From: Magnetospirillum sp. XM-1
GTDB lineage: Bacteria > Pseudomonadota > Alphaproteobacteria > Rhodospirillales > Magnetospirillaceae
Assembly: GCF_001511835.1 (NCBI RefSeq)
Contig: NZ_LN997848.1
Span: forward strand, 2,694,001-2,758,000
DNA: 64,000 nt
Direction: 5' to 3'
The notes below the pieces were generated by a model. That model did no database searches. It was not told the origin of the DNA and worked only from the letters and a program-made list of their open reading frames with translations. Positions within the stretch are counted from its first letter, which is position 1, and each line of letters starts with the position of its first letter. Shown piece by piece: positions 53,855 to 63,557 of the stretch. The position numbers and the translations under genes were made by a program.

Positions 53855-53867
53855 GGAATGGAAACAT

Positions 53868-53918
53868 ATTGTTTGCTAGGTAAACAATCTTGTTGCCAAA
53901 GTCGTTGACCTGGTCAAC
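53868..53918 (+). promoter_or_regulatory. Two palindromes upstream of the MarR-type regulator, probable operators
   Basis: ATTGTTT-N7-AAACAAT (53868-53888) and GTTGACC-T-GGTCAAC (53904-53918). Spacing and position, 30 to 80 bp before the regulator ATG at 53949, fit autoregulation by a MarR-type dimer. The promoter probably overlaps them. Confidence 0.65.
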
Positions 53919-53948
53919 AATGCCCGGAAATGGAATGAGGGTATTGTT

Positions 53949-54416
53949 ATGCCGGGCAGCCAGGCCAAGATCGCCGACACCGAGGACGGAGCCGGAACCT
54001 CGTTCGGTCCCATGACCGACGAGCTGGGGTTCCATCTGCGCCGCGCCCAGGTGGCGGCCTTCAAGCATTTCGCCCAGACCGTCACGGCTGCCGAGGGCAT
54101 CACGCCCGGCCTTTACGGCATGCTGCAGGTGATCGCCAGCAATTCCGGCCTGACCCAGAGCGCCCTGGCCGAGGTGATGGAGGTCGACCGCTCCTCCATC
54201 GTCAAGGTGGTCAACGCGCTGGAGGACAAGGGGCTGATCCGCCGCGACGCGGCGCCCAACGACCGCCGTTCCTATCATCTGCGCATGACGGACGAGGGCA
54301 AGCTGGCCCTGGCCCGCATCCAGGCTGCGGTGGCCCGCCAGGACCATGATTTTTCCGCCGGTCTGTCCGACGACGCCCGGCGCCTTTTGATCTCTTTGCT
54401 CAAGCGTCTCTACTAA
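53949..54416 (+). CDS. MarR-family transcriptional regulator
   Basis: 155 residues with GAGG 8 bp before the ATG. Winged-helix core 'LTQSALAEVMEVDRSSIVKV', then VNALEDKGLIRR and the wing with DRRSYHLRMTDEG, all typical of MarR. It lies 37 bp upstream of hcrC in the same direction, preceded by two palindromes. MarR proteins are released from DNA by aromatic ligands, often CoA thioesters, so control of the hcr genes by 4-hydroxybenzoyl-CoA or a related compound is a reasonable inference. Confidence 0.9.
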   Translation: MPGSQAKIADTEDGAGTSFGPMTDELGFHLRRAQVAAFKHFAQTVTAAEGITPGLYGMLQVIASNSGLTQSALAEVMEVDRSSIVKVVNALEDKGLIRRDAAPNDRRSYHLRMTDEGKLALARIQAAVARQDHDFSAGLSDDARRLLISLLKRLY

Positions 54417-54453
54417 CACCAAAAAGACCCAAAGCTTCCGAGGGAGGAAGACC

Positions 54454-54942
54454 TTGAAAAGCATCCTGCGATTGACCCTCAACGGCCGCGCCCGCGAGGA
54501 TCTGGTGCCCGACAACATGTTGCTGCTCGACTACCTGCGCGAGGTGACCAACCTCACCGGGACCAAGCAGGGCTGCGACGGCGGCGAGTGCGGCGCCTGC
54601 ACCGTACTGGTGGACGACCGGCCCCGGCTGGCCTGCTCGACGCTGGCCCATCAGGTGGCGGGCAAGAGGGTCGAGACGGTGGAAAGCCTGGCGACCCAGG
54701 GCACCATCTCCAAGCTGCAGGCCGCCTTCCACGAGAAGCTGGGCACGCAGTGCGGCTTCTGTACGCCGGGCATGCTGATGGCCTCCGAGGCGCTGCTGCG
54801 CAAGAACCCCAATCCCAACCGCGACCAGATCAAGGACGCGCTGGCCGGCAATCTGTGCCGCTGCACCGGCTACGTGAAGATCATCGAATCGGTGGAAGTG
54901 GCCGCCCAGGCCCGCTGCGGTTGCCAGGAGGCGGCCCAATGA
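54454..54942 (+). CDS. hcrC: 4-Hydroxybenzoyl-CoA reductase gamma subunit, [2Fe-2S]
   Basis: 162 residues starting at TTG 54454, supported by GGGAGGAAG just upstream and by the fit of the N-terminus to the family; the next ATG would remove part of the ferredoxin fold. Plant-type [2Fe-2S] cysteines C41, C46, C49 and C61, and the second helical-domain cluster C100, C103, C135 and C137. It feeds electrons to the Mo subunit of the reductase, which removes the phenolic hydroxyl of 4-hydroxybenzoyl-CoA to give benzoyl-CoA. Overlaps hcrA by ATGA. Confidence 0.9.
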   Translation: MKSILRLTLNGRAREDLVPDNMLLLDYLREVTNLTGTKQGCDGGECGACTVLVDDRPRLACSTLAHQVAGKRVETVESLATQGTISKLQAAFHEKLGTQCGFCTPGMLMASEALLRKNPNPNRDQIKDALAGNLCRCTGYVKIIESVEVAAQARCGCQEAAQ

Positions 54943-57248
54943 GCCCGAAATTCCCCAAGAACGGCACGGTCGGCGCCCGCACGCCCCTGGTTGACGGCGT
55001 CGAGAAGGTCACCGGCAAGGCCAAGTACACCGCCGACATCGCCGCCCCCGGCGCCCTGGTGGGGCGAATCTTAAGGAGCCCCGTCGCCCATGCCCGCATC
55101 AAATCCATCGACACCTCGGCGGCCGAGGCGCTCGACGGCGTGTTCGCCGTCTGCACGGGCGCCGAAACGCCGGTCCCCTACGGCGTGCTGCCCATCGCCG
55201 AGAACGAATATCCGCTGGCCCGCGACAAGGTCCGCTATCGCGGCGACCCCGTTGCCGCCGTCGCGGCCGTCGATGAACTGACCGCCGAGAAGGCCATCAA
55301 CCTGATCAAGGTCGAGTACGAGGTGCTGCCCGCCTACATGACGCCCAAGGCGGCCATGAAGGAAGGCGCCGTCGCCATCCACGACGACAAGCCCAACAAC
55401 GTGCTGCGCGAGGTCCACGCCGAGTTCGGCGATGTGGAGGCGGCCTTCGCCGAGGCCGAGCTGATCCGCGAGAAGGTCTACACCTTCGCCGAGGTCAACC
55501 ACGTCCACATGGAGCTGAACGCCACGCTCGCCGAGTACGACCCGGTGCGCGACATGCTGACGCTCAACACCACCACCCAGGTGCCGTACTACGTGCACCT
55601 GAAGGTGGCGGCCTGCCTGCAGATGGATTCGGCCCGCATCCGGGTGATCAAGCCCTTCCTGGGCGGCGGTTTCGGGGCGCGCACCGAGGCGCTGCACTTC
55701 GAGATCATCGCTGGCCTGCTGGCACGCAAGGCCAAGGGCACGGTCAAGCTGGTCCAGACCCGCGAGGAGACCTTCATCGCCCATCGCGGTCGTCCGTGGA
55801 CGGAAGTGAAGATGAAGATCGGCCTGAAGCGGGACGGCAAGATCACCGCTTTGGCCCTGGAGGCCACCCAGGCGGGCGGCGCCTATGCCGGCTATGGCAT
55901 CATCACCATCCTTTACACCGGCGCCCTGATGCACGGGCTCTATCACATCCCGGCCATCAAGCACGACGCCTGGCGCGTCTACACCAACACGCCCCCCTGC
56001 GGCGCCATGCGCGGCCACGGCACGGTGGACACGCGGGCCGCCTTCGAGGCCCTGCTGACCGAGATGGGCGAGGAACTGGGCATCGATTCGCTCGATATCC
56101 GCCAGCGCAACATGCTGCCGCAGATTCCCTATGTCACGCTCTACGCCCAGCGGGTGATGAGCTACGGCGTGCCGGAATGCCTGGAGAAGGTCAAAGCGGC
56201 CTCGGGCTGGGCCGAGCGCAAGGGCAAGATGCCCAAGGGCAGGGGCTTAGGCATCGCGCTGTCCCACTTCGTCTCGGGCACTTCTACCCCGAAGCATTGG
56301 ACCGGCGAGCCCCACGCCACCGTCAACCTCAAGCTGGACTTTGACGGCGGCATTACGCTGCTCACCGGCGCCGCCGATATCGGCCAGGGCTCCAACACCA
56401 TGGCGTCCCAAGTGGCGGCCGAGGTGCTGGGCGTGCGGCTTTCCCGTATCCGGGTGATCTCGGCCGATTCGGCGCTGACGCCCAAGGACAACGGCTCGTA
56501 CTCGTCACGCGTCACCTTCATGGTGGGCAACGCCTCCATCGCGGCGGCCGAGGAGATGAAGGCCGTGCTGATCAAGGCGGCGGCCAAGAAGCTGGACGCC
56601 CGCGAAGAAGACATCGAGGTCATCGATGAAGTCTTCATGGTGGCCGGCAGCCAGGACCCGGGCCTCACCTTCCAGGAGGTGGTCAAGGCCGCCCTGATCG
56701 ACACCGGCACCATCACGGTGAAGGGCACCTTCACCTGCCCGACCGAGTTCCAGGGCGACAAGAAGATCCGGGGCAGCGCCATCGGCGCCACCATGGGCTT
56801 TTGCTACGCGGCGCAAGTGGTCGAGGCCTCGGTCGACGAGATCACCGGCCGCGTCACCGCCCACAAGGTGTGGGTGGCCGTGGACGTGGGCAAGGCGCTC
56901 AACCCGCTTGCCGTCGAGGGCCAGACCCAGGGCGGTGTGTGGATGGGCATGGGCCAGGCGCTTTCCGAGGAGACCCGCTGGGAAGACGGCAAGATGATGC
57001 ACGGCAACATCCTCGACTACCGGGTGCCGACCATGGCGGAAAGCCCCGATATCGAGGTGATGATCGTCGAAAGCATCGATCCCAACGGCCCGTTCGGCGC
57101 CAAGGAGGCGTCCGAGGGCATGCTGGCCGGCTTCCTGCCGGCGGTGCACGAGGCGGTCTACGAGGCGGTGGGGGTGCGCTCCACCAAATTCCCCTTAAGC
57201 CCTGAGACCATCACCGAACTCCTCGACGCCAAGGAGGCCGCAGAATGA
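54939..57248 (+). CDS. hcrA: 4-Hydroxybenzoyl-CoA reductase alpha subunit, molybdenum
   Basis: 769 residues, xanthine-oxidase family. The a/b hammerhead domain begins '[20 protein letters not shown]'. Mo-binding parts: '[20 protein letters not shown]', '[20 protein letters not shown]', '[20 protein letters not shown]' and '[20 protein letters not shown]' (with the usual glutamate near the end). The order C-A-B and the [4Fe-4S]-bearing FAD subunit identify it as 4-hydroxybenzoyl-CoA reductase rather than a xanthine or CO dehydrogenase. Reaction: reductive dehydroxylation to benzoyl-CoA in the cytoplasm under anoxia. Confidence 0.9.
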   Translation: MSPKFPKNGTVGARTPLVDGVEKVTGKAKYTADIAAPGALVGRILRSPVAHARIKSIDTSAAEALDGVFAVCTGAETPVPYGVLPIAENEYPLARDKVRYRGDPVAAVAAVDELTAEKAINLIKVEYEVLPAYMTPKAAMKEGAVAIHDDKPNNVLREVHAEFGDVEAAFAEAELIREKVYTFAEVNHVHMELNATLAEYDPVRDMLTLNTTTQVPYYVHLKVAACLQMDSARIRVIKPFLGGGFGARTEALHFEIIAGLLARKAKGTVKLVQTREETFIAHRGRPWTEVKMKIGLKRDGKITALALEATQAGGAYAGYGIITILYTGALMHGLYHIPAIKHDAWRVYTNTPPCGAMRGHGTVDTRAAFEALLTEMGEELGIDSLDIRQRNMLPQIPYVTLYAQRVMSYGVPECLEKVKAASGWAERKGKMPKGRGLGIALSHFVSGTSTPKHWTGEPHATVNLKLDFDGGITLLTGAADIGQGSNTMASQVAAEVLGVRLSRIRVISADSALTPKDNGSYSSRVTFMVGNASIAAAEEMKAVLIKAAAKKLDAREEDIEVIDEVFMVAGSQDPGLTFQEVVKAALIDTGTITVKGTFTCPTEFQGDKKIRGSAIGATMGFCYAAQVVEASVDEITGRVTAHKVWVAVDVGKALNPLAVEGQTQGGVWMGMGQALSEETRWEDGKMMHGNILDYRVPTMAESPDIEVMIVESIDPNGPFGAKEASEGMLAGFLPAVHEAVYEAVGVRSTKFPLSPETITELLDAKEAAE

Positions 57249-58219
57249 ACATCCTTCCCGATTTCCGCACGCTCAGGCCCGCCTCGCTGTCCGACGCCGT
57301 CGCCGCCCTGGCCGCTCCGGGGGCCGAGCCCCTGGCCGGCGGCACCGACCTGCTGCCCAACCTGCGTCGGGGCTTAGGTAAGCCCGAGACCCTGGTGGAC
57401 CTCACCGGCATTAACGGCTTCGGCACCATTTCGGTGGGCGCCGACGGGGCCTTGCGCATCGGCGCCGGCGCCACGCTGGAAGCCATCGCCGAGGATAGCC
57501 GTATCCTGGCCTCCTGGCCGGCGGTGGCCCATGCCGCCTCGCTGGTGGCGGGGCCCAGCCACCGCGCCGCCGCGACGCTCGGCGGCAACCTGTGCCAGGA
57601 CACCCGCTGCGTGTTCTATAACCAGTCCGAGTGGTGGCGGTCCGGCAACGGCTTCTGCCTCAAATACGAGGGCGACAAGTGCCACGTGGTGGTCAAGTCC
57701 GACCGCTGCTACGCCACCTATCACGGCGACGTGGCTCCGGCCCTGATGGTGCTGAACGCCTCGGCCGAGATCGTCGGGCCCAAGGGCCTGCGCCAGATCG
57801 CGCTGGCCGATTTGTTCAAGGAAAGCGGGGCCGAGCATCTGGCCCTGGAAGCGGGCGAGGTTCTGGCCGCCGTGCTGGTGCCGCCGGCCACCGGCTGGAC
57901 CGCCGCCTATTCCAAGGTCCGCGTGCGTGACGCCATCGACTTTCCCCTGGCCGGGGTGGCGGTGGCCTTGAAACGGGACGGCAACGTCATCGCCGGATTG
58001 CGGGTCGCCATCACCGGCACCAATTCCGCGCCGCTGACCATCCCCACCGACGCCCTGTGGGGCCGCCCGTGGAACGACGAGACCGCCGAGGCCCTGACCC
58101 AGGCGGTGCGCAAGGTCTCCAACGTCCTGAAAACCACGGTGGCCGGGGTCAAGTACCGCCGCCGCGTCCTGCTGGCGGTGGCTCGCAAGCAGGTGGACGA
58201 CCTCTGGAACGGGAAGTAG
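57245..58219 (+). CDS. hcrB: 4-Hydroxybenzoyl-CoA reductase beta subunit, FAD plus [4Fe-4S]
   Basis: 324 residues. FAD-binding fold with [15 protein letters not shown] and '[14 protein letters not shown]'. An insert carries four cysteines (C117, C122, C138, C146), the site of the extra [4Fe-4S] cluster known only from 4-hydroxybenzoyl-CoA reductases within this family, and it supports low-potential electron flow toward the substrate. Overlaps hcrA by ATGA; xdhC follows after 4 bp. Confidence 0.92.
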   Translation: MNILPDFRTLRPASLSDAVAALAAPGAEPLAGGTDLLPNLRRGLGKPETLVDLTGINGFGTISVGADGALRIGAGATLEAIAEDSRILASWPAVAHAASLVAGPSHRAAATLGGNLCQDTRCVFYNQSEWWRSGNGFCLKYEGDKCHVVVKSDRCYATYHGDVAPALMVLNASAEIVGPKGLRQIALADLFKESGAEHLALEAGEVLAAVLVPPATGWTAAYSKVRVRDAIDFPLAGVAVALKRDGNVIAGLRVAITGTNSAPLTIPTDALWGRPWNDETAEALTQAVRKVSNVLKTTVAGVKYRRRVLLAVARKQVDDLWNGK

Positions 58220-58223
58220 CCCC

Positions 58224-59264
58224 ATGTGCCTCGACGCCATCAAGTGCGATCCCGCCGACATGGCGGCGGACGACTGCGAGGTGCTCGCCACCGCGCTGAA
58301 ATGGATGGACGAGGGCAAAAGGGTGGTCATGGCCGTGGTCATGGCCACCTGGGGCTCGGCTCCTCGCTCCATCGGCTCCTACATGGCGGTGGACGCCGAT
58401 GGCACCTTCGCCGGTTCGGTGTCGGGCGGCTGCGTCGAATCCGCCGTCATCTCCGAGGCGCGCGAGCTGGAGGCCGGCGAGGCCCCCCGGCAGCTGGCCT
58501 TCGGGGTCGAGGACGAGATGGCCTGGGCCGTGGGCCTGCCCTGCGGCGGCAATATCCGGGTGGCGGTGTTCAACCCCGAACGTGACCTTCTGGAAAAGGC
58601 GGTGCGGCAACAGGCCTTGCGCCAGCCCACCGCCCTGGTCCTCGATCTGGCCACCGGCGCCCAGGCGCTGGTCGGCGACGATGGGGTGAGCGGCTCGCTC
58701 GCCCTGGACGAGACCCGCCTGGTGGCCGCCCAGATGCATCTGGGCCAGGGGACCTGCGGCGTGGTGGCGGACGAGATCTTCGTGCGCAGCCACGAGGCTC
58801 CCTGGACCCTGATCATCGGCGGCGCCGTCCATATCAGCCAGGTGCTGGCCGGCATGGCGCGCCAGGCGGGTTTTGCCGTCACCGTGGTCGATCCCCGCCG
58901 CGCCTTCGCCGACGAGGCGCGCTTTCCCGGGACCACGCTGATCTGCGGCGAGCCCGACGAGGTGCTGGCCGATATCAGCATGGACCGCCGCACCGCCGTG
59001 GTCAGCCTGACCCACGTGCCGCGCCTGGACGACGCGGCGCTCAGGGCGGCGCTGGGCTCGGAGGCCTTCTATATCGGCGCGCTGGGCAGCACGCGCACCC
59101 ATGCCAAGCGCTGCCAGCGCCTGGAAGACCTGGGCGACAAGCTCAAGCGCATGGCCGCCCCGGTGGGCTTCGACATCGGCGCCCGCACCCCGGCCGAGAT
59201 CGCCGTCTCCGTCCTGGCCGAGCTGATCGCGGCGCGGCGGGGCAAGCCGCTCAGGGTAAGATAA
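58224..59264 (+). CDS. xdhC: XdhC-family molybdenum-cofactor sulfuration/insertion protein
   Basis: 346 residues. N-terminal XdhC domain: 'VVMAVVMATWGSAPRSIGSY', 'DGTFAGSVSGGCVESAVISE', 'GLPCGGNIRVAVFNP'. C-terminal Rossmann-type XdhC domain: WTLIIGGAVHISQVLAGMAR, 'AVVSLTHVPRLDDAALRAAL', 'FYIGALGSTRTHAKRCQRL'. XdhC proteins bind the Mo cofactor, help sulfurate it and hand it to the apo-enzyme of the xanthine-oxidase family. Last gene of the hcr operon, so the client is HcrA. Confidence 0.92.
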   Translation: MCLDAIKCDPADMAADDCEVLATALKWMDEGKRVVMAVVMATWGSAPRSIGSYMAVDADGTFAGSVSGGCVESAVISEARELEAGEAPRQLAFGVEDEMAWAVGLPCGGNIRVAVFNPERDLLEKAVRQQALRQPTALVLDLATGAQALVGDDGVSGSLALDETRLVAAQMHLGQGTCGVVADEIFVRSHEAPWTLIIGGAVHISQVLAGMARQAGFAVTVVDPRRAFADEARFPGTTLICGEPDEVLADISMDRRTAVVSLTHVPRLDDAALRAALGSEAFYIGALGSTRTHAKRCQRLEDLGDKLKRMAAPVGFDIGARTPAEIAVSVLAELIAARRGKPLRVR

Positions 59265-59330
59265 GGAATGCGGGCGGGACGCCCGCGCTCCAACGAGCAT
59301 TTCGGAGCGCGGGCGTCCCGCCCGCATTCC
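59265..59330 (+). repeat. Large perfect palindrome (REP-like) after the hcr operon
   Basis: Two perfect 27-bp arms (59265-59291 and 59304-59330) with a 12-nt loop, starting on the base after the xdhC stop. Each arm itself contains a GCGGGCGGGACGCCCGC palindrome. This resembles a mobile intergenic palindromic element. Confidence 0.8.
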
Positions 59331-59351
59331 TTCCATAGCCCCAGAAACCAG

Positions 59352-59386
59352 AAGGCCCCCGGATTTCTCCGGGGGCCTTGGCATTT
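59352..59386. terminator. Terminator hairpin between convergent xdhC and HU genes
   Basis: A 12-bp stem (59352-59363 with 59368-59379), loop TTTC, followed by GGCATTTT on plus. Lying between convergent genes, it may serve both, though only the plus strand has a short T-run. Confidence 0.75.
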
Positions 59387-59407
59387 TCACCCTTGAAGGC
59401 GAAGGAT

Positions 59408-59683
59408 TTAGCCGTTGACGGCGTCCTTCAGACCCTTGCCGGCGGTGAACTTCGGGGCCTTGGAGGCCGCGATCTTGATGGTGGCGCCGGTGCGGGGATT
59501 GCGGCCTTCCTTGGCGGCGCGCTGAGTCACCGAGAAGGAACCGAAACCGACCAGGCGGACATCGTCGCCAGCCTTGAGCGCCGAGGTGATGGCGGCGAAG
59601 GTGGCGTCGATCACGTTGTCGGCGGCAGCCTTGGACAGACCGCTGAGCTCGGCAACCTTGTTCACCAGATCCTGCTTGTTCAT
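59408..59683 (-). CDS. hup: HU-family histone-like DNA-binding protein
   Basis: 91 residues (start at ATG 59683; longer reading upstream is not HU-like). Full HU fold: 'MNKQDLVNKVAELSGLSKAA', 'LKAGDDVRLVGFGSFSV' and the DNA-binding arm with GRNPRTGATIKI. It bends and compacts DNA and acts in replication, recombination and transcription. It stands alone between convergent and same-strand metabolic genes. The 224-bp stretch 59684-59907 upstream must hold its promoter; I see no other gene there. Confidence 0.96.
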   Translation of the reverse strand: MNKQDLVNKVAELSGLSKAAADNVIDATFAAITSALKAGDDVRLVGFGSFSVTQRAAKEGRNPRTGATIKIAASKAPKFTAGKGLKDAVNG

Positions 59684-59907
59684 GAGACCCCCAATGGAAT
59701 TGTCGTGACCGGTTGAAAATGACACGACCGTTGCGGACGTCAACAACTCTGTTGTGGCGACGCCACCCGGCCTTGAACCCGAACCCCAGGCTGGAAGCCT
59801 TGTCACAGGTGGGCTTCCGGCCAGCGGGGAGTTAAGCAATGTGTCGGGTTTTCCGCAACAATACAACGGTCCTGTCCCGAATCGCTGGGGGTTTTCCCCA
59901 GGAATCA

Positions 59908-61572
59908 TCAAGCGATGAATACCTCATCGGGTAAAGACCCGAGTTCCGCGGAATTTTTGCATAAGTTCGCCAGATGCCGGGTTTCGGGCAGCATCCAGTC
60001 GCGCACGTGTTCGGCCACGGCACGGATGCGGGCCGGGTTGGCGGCATGCTCGGCGGCCGCTTCCAGCCGCGCCCAGGCGGCGCCGAAGGCGACCAGACCG
60101 GTCAGGCGCAGATAGGAGGTGGCGGTGAGCCCGATATCCTTGCGGGCCGCCATGGCGGAACCGGCCTCGTCCCAGGCGGCCAGGGCCTGGCCCAGGGCGG
60201 TGGCGAAGGCGGGGGAGGCGCCCCCCATGGCGGCCTCCACCTCGGTCTTGAACTCGGCCAGCGCCCTCCCCTGGTCCAGACGGATCACCCGGCCGGCCAC
60301 GGTGGCGGCCTGGATGCCGTTGGTGCCTTCGTAGATGCGGGTGATGCGGCCGTCGCGCAGGATCTGCTCCACCCGGTATTCCTTGAGGAAGCCATAACCG
60401 CCATGCACCTGGATGGCGTGGTCGGCGGCCTCCATGGCGGCCTCGGTGGCGAAGGCCTTGGCAACCGGGGTCATCAGCTCCATCAGGGCCGGCTTGTCGC
60501 CCAGTTCCAGGTCCACCAGGGTACGCATCACCATGGCGCGGCAGCCCATGGCCAGGGCCATCTGGGCCAGCAGCATGCGTCGCACGTCGCCGTGCTTGGC
60601 GATGATGTCGGGGCCGGAATCCTTTCCGGCACGGCCCTGCTTGCGTTCGTTGGCGTAGGCCAGCGAGCGCTGCAGCGCCACCTCGGCCAGACCGACGCCC
60701 TGCACCGCCACGTCCAGGCGCTCGGCGTTCATCATGGTGAACATGCGGGCCAAGCCTTCGCCCGGCGCGCCGATGATCTCGGCCCGGGCGCCGTCGAAGG
60801 CCACCTGGCAGGTGGGCGAGGCGTGCATGCCCATCTTCTCCTCCAGGCGCACCACCGAAATGGCGTTGCGCGTGCCGTCCTCCAGCAGGGAGGAGGCGAG
60901 GAACAGGGACAGCCCCTTGACGCCGGGCGGCGCGTCGGGGGTGCGGGCCAGCACCAGATGCATGATGCGGCCCTCGGTGAGGTTCTGGTCGCCGCCCGAG
61001 ATGAATATCTTGCCGCCCGAAATGCTCCACGAGCCGTCGGGCTGGGGCGTCGCCATGGTGCGCACCAGCCCCAGATCCGAACCCGCCTGGGCTTCGGTCA
61101 GGCACATGGTGGCCAGATACTCGCCGGCGGCGAGGCGGGGAATCCAGGTGGCGCGCTGTTCGGCCGAGCCGCTGGCCGCCAGCGTCCGCATGGCGCCGTG
61201 GGCCAGGGACAGCACCATCTGGTAGGTGATGCAGGCCCCCGACAGCATCTCGGACAGCGCCGAGGCGAGAATGTGAGGCAGGCCCTGGCCGCCGTCCTCC
61301 TCGGGCACGGCGAGGCCCTGCCAGCCGTCGCCGGCGAACTGGCGATAGGCGTCGACGAAGGGCTGCGGCATCACCACGCGGCCGTCCACCAGCCGGGTGC
61401 CCTCGGTGTCGCCCAGCGGGTCGAGCGGCGCGATGATCCCGTCCACCATGGCGCCGGCGTGGGTCAGCACGGTCTCGGCGGTCTCGTCGTCCCAATGGGG
61501 CAGGCGGGCGGCCTCGGCGCCATGGCGCAGCGCGAACATCAGGTCGCTAAGGGGAGTGCGGTAATCGATCAT
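59908..61572 (-). CDS. Acyl-CoA dehydrogenase with C-terminal extension
   Basis: 554 residues, longer than the usual 380-400. ACAD core: 'LAVPEEDGGQGLPHILASAL', 'YLATMCLTEAQAGSDLGLVR', 'KIFISGGDQNLTEGRIMHLV', and the catalytic base region 'RITRIYEGTNGIQAATVAGR' with Glu in YEGTN. A C-terminal helical extension of about 110 residues matches the subgroup annotated as DmdC-like/long-chain acyl-CoA dehydrogenases. FAD-dependent alpha-beta desaturation of an acyl-CoA. Next to feruloyl-CoA synthase, so side-chain oxidation of an aryl-propionyl-CoA is one possibility, but the substrate is unproven. Confidence 0.88.
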   Translation of the reverse strand: MIDYRTPLSDLMFALRHGAEAARLPHWDDETAETVLTHAGAMVDGIIAPLDPLGDTEGTRLVDGRVVMPQPFVDAYRQFAGDGWQGLAVPEEDGGQGLPHILASALSEMLSGACITYQMVLSLAHGAMRTLAASGSAEQRATWIPRLAAGEYLATMCLTEAQAGSDLGLVRTMATPQPDGSWSISGGKIFISGGDQNLTEGRIMHLVLARTPDAPPGVKGLSLFLASSLLEDGTRNAISVVRLEEKMGMHASPTCQVAFDGARAEIIGAPGEGLARMFTMMNAERLDVAVQGVGLAEVALQRSLAYANERKQGRAGKDSGPDIIAKHGDVRRMLLAQMALAMGCRAMVMRTLVDLELGDKPALMELMTPVAKAFATEAAMEAADHAIQVHGGYGFLKEYRVEQILRDGRITRIYEGTNGIQAATVAGRVIRLDQGRALAEFKTEVEAAMGGASPAFATALGQALAAWDEAGSAMAARKDIGLTATSYLRLTGLVAFGAAWARLEAAAEHAANPARIRAVAEHVRDWMLPETRHLANLCKNSAELGSLPDEVFIA

Positions 61573-61608
61573 GGTCGTGTCCCTGGGCTTTTGACTGTGC
61601 CAAGCTTT

Positions 61609-61660
61609 CCCTCTCCCGCGTGGGGGAGAGGGTGGCGAGCATGAGCAAGCCGGGTGAGGG
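61609..61660 (+). repeat. Small palindromic repeat between ACAD and feruloyl-CoA synthase genes
   Basis: CCCTCTCCC (61609-61617) and GGGAGAGGG (61624-61632) form a 9-bp hairpin, followed by TGGCGAGC and GGGTGAGGGG. This arrangement is a common dispersed intergenic repeat in many proteobacterial genomes. Confidence 0.6.
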
Positions 61661-61670
61661 GCTTAACAGC

Positions 61671-63509
61671 TTATCCCATCCGGATGACGTCGGGATCGTC
61701 GCCGGGGGTGTAGAGCTTTTCCACCAGATGGGCGCGGCTGGTCAGCACGGCCCGCTGGTTGATGTAGCCCTTGTCGGTGATCTCGTTGGCGTCGATGGAA
61801 GGCGGGGCGTCCATCAGGATGGCGCGGGCGATGCGGTGCGAGCTGCCCTTGCCCTCGGCGGCCAGGGCGATCATGGCGGCGCGCATCTTCTCCCTGACCT
61901 CGGGACGCTTGATCAGATCCTTCAAGGGCGTGTCGGGGGCGGCGTCGGGGCACAGGCGCAGACAGCCGGGCAGGCTGGCGAAGCCCAGCAGGCCCACCTC
62001 CTCGCGGTCGTGGCCGGTGACCACCGCGTCCTGGAGCACCGGCGCGGCGGCGTCGATCACCGCCAGGCGCAGCGCTCCCACATGCACCCAGGTGCCCGAC
62101 ATCAGCTTGAAATCCTCGGCGACGCGGCCGTCGAAGACGATGCCCTTGGACGGATCATCGGGGTCGGCCAGCTTGCCGGCGTCGCCGATGACGTACCAGC
62201 CGTCCTCGTCGAAGGCCTTGCGGGTCAGGTCGTCGCGCTTGAAATAGCCGGGCGTGACGTTGGGGCCCTTGATCCGCATCTCCAGCTTGCCGCCGTTGGG
62301 GATCATCTTGACCTCGCAGCCCGGGGCGGGCAGGCCGATGATGCCGGCGCGCGGAATGTCGAAATGCACGGTGGTGATCATGGGCGAGGTCTCGGTGGCG
62401 CCCCACGACGACACCATGCGCACCTTGTGGCCCAGGGTACGGATGGACAGCTGCTCCATCTTGTCCCACAGGTTCTGGGGCAGCGCCGCGCCGGCGTAGA
62501 AGATGATCTTCAGGTCCTTGAAGAAATTGGCCCGCAGTTCCTCGTCCTTCTCCAGCAGCGGGATCAGCATGTCGAAGCCGCGCGGCACGTTGAAGTACAA
62601 GGTCGGCGAGATTTCCTTCAGGTTGGCGGCGGTCTTCTCCACCAGCCCCGGCATGGGCTTGCCCTCGTCGATGTAAAGGGTTCCGCCGTGGCGCAGCACC
62701 ATGTTGAAGTTGTGGTTGCCGCCGAAGGTGTGGTTCCACGGCAGCCAGTCCACCAGCACCGGATGGCTTTCCAGCAGGAAGGGCCAGGCCTGGCGGATGG
62801 CCTGCTGGTTGGAGCACAGCATCTTCTGGGTGTTGATCACGCCCTTGGGCATGTCGGTGGAGCCCGAGGTGAACAGGATCTTGGCCACCGTGGCGGGGCG
62901 GACGCTGGCGAAGGCGTTCTCCACGTCGGGGCCGGGTGTCGCGCCCAGCAGGGCGTCGAAGGTGACGCCGCAGGCGATGGGATTGACGCTGGTCACCACC
63001 TCGACGCGGGCCAGTTCGGGGATCACCAGAGCGTCGGCAAACTTGGCGCCGTCGGCGGCGTAGACCAGGCCCGGCTTCAACAAATCGGCGATGTAGCGCA
63101 GCTTGGAATGGTCCTGGGAGATCAGCGAATAGGCCGGCGAGATGGGGGCGACCGGTATGCCCACATGCATGGCGGCCAGGGCCAGCAGGGCGTGGTCGAT
63201 GGAATTGTCCGACAGGATCATCACCGGCCGGTTCTTGTTCAGGCCGCGGTCCAGCAGCGACTGGGCGATGGCTTCGACCATCTTCAGCGCCTGGCCCCAG
63301 CTCACCTTGCGCCAGCCTTCGCCGGCCCGCTGGGCCAGGAATGTGCGGTCGGGGATGCGTTCGGCCCAATGGACCAGAAGGTCGCCGAGGCAGCGCGAAT
63401 AGGGCTTCAGGCTGTCGGGCGAGCGGATGATGAAGGCGCCGTCCTCCAGCTTTTCCACTTCCACCCGCGCGGGCGCGAAATTGATGGGTGCCCAGGCAAC
63501 CGAATTCAT
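61671..63509 (-). CDS. fcs: Feruloyl-CoA synthase-like acyl-CoA ligase
   Basis: 612 residues, ANL superfamily. AMP-binding motif KILFTSGSTDMPKGVINT, 'LVDWLPWNHTFGGNHNFNMV' (typical of feruloyl-CoA synthases), 'MVSSWGATETSPMITTVHFD' and the hinge region 'GIVFDGRVAEDFKLMSGTWV' with the lysine loop near the C-terminus. Length and the 'KGVINTQKML' context match Fcs rather than benzoate- or phenylacetate-CoA ligases. It activates ferulate or a related hydroxycinnamate to its CoA ester with ATP. It lies between an ACAD and a branched-chain-type ABC transporter gene on the same strand. Confidence 0.85.
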   Translation of the reverse strand: MNSVAWAPINFAPARVEVEKLEDGAFIIRSPDSLKPYSRCLGDLLVHWAERIPDRTFLAQRAGEGWRKVSWGQALKMVEAIAQSLLDRGLNKNRPVMILSDNSIDHALLALAAMHVGIPVAPISPAYSLISQDHSKLRYIADLLKPGLVYAADGAKFADALVIPELARVEVVTSVNPIACGVTFDALLGATPGPDVENAFASVRPATVAKILFTSGSTDMPKGVINTQKMLCSNQQAIRQAWPFLLESHPVLVDWLPWNHTFGGNHNFNMVLRHGGTLYIDEGKPMPGLVEKTAANLKEISPTLYFNVPRGFDMLIPLLEKDEELRANFFKDLKIIFYAGAALPQNLWDKMEQLSIRTLGHKVRMVSSWGATETSPMITTVHFDIPRAGIIGLPAPGCEVKMIPNGGKLEMRIKGPNVTPGYFKRDDLTRKAFDEDGWYVIGDAGKLADPDDPSKGIVFDGRVAEDFKLMSGTWVHVGALRLAVIDAAAPVLQDAVVTGHDREEVGLLGFASLPGCLRLCPDAAPDTPLKDLIKRPEVREKMRAAMIALAAEGKGSSHRIARAILMDAPPSIDANEITDKGYINQRAVLTSRAHLVEKLYTPGDDPDVIRMG

Positions 63510-63557
63510 AGTGACCTCCCTCGCCGCCTTCAGCGGACCGCTTTTTCTTGTCGTCCT

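Noticed and set aside
59408..59911. Longer reading of the HU gene (167 residues)
   Set aside because: HU proteins are about 90 residues and begin MNKxxL; the extension has no family features.
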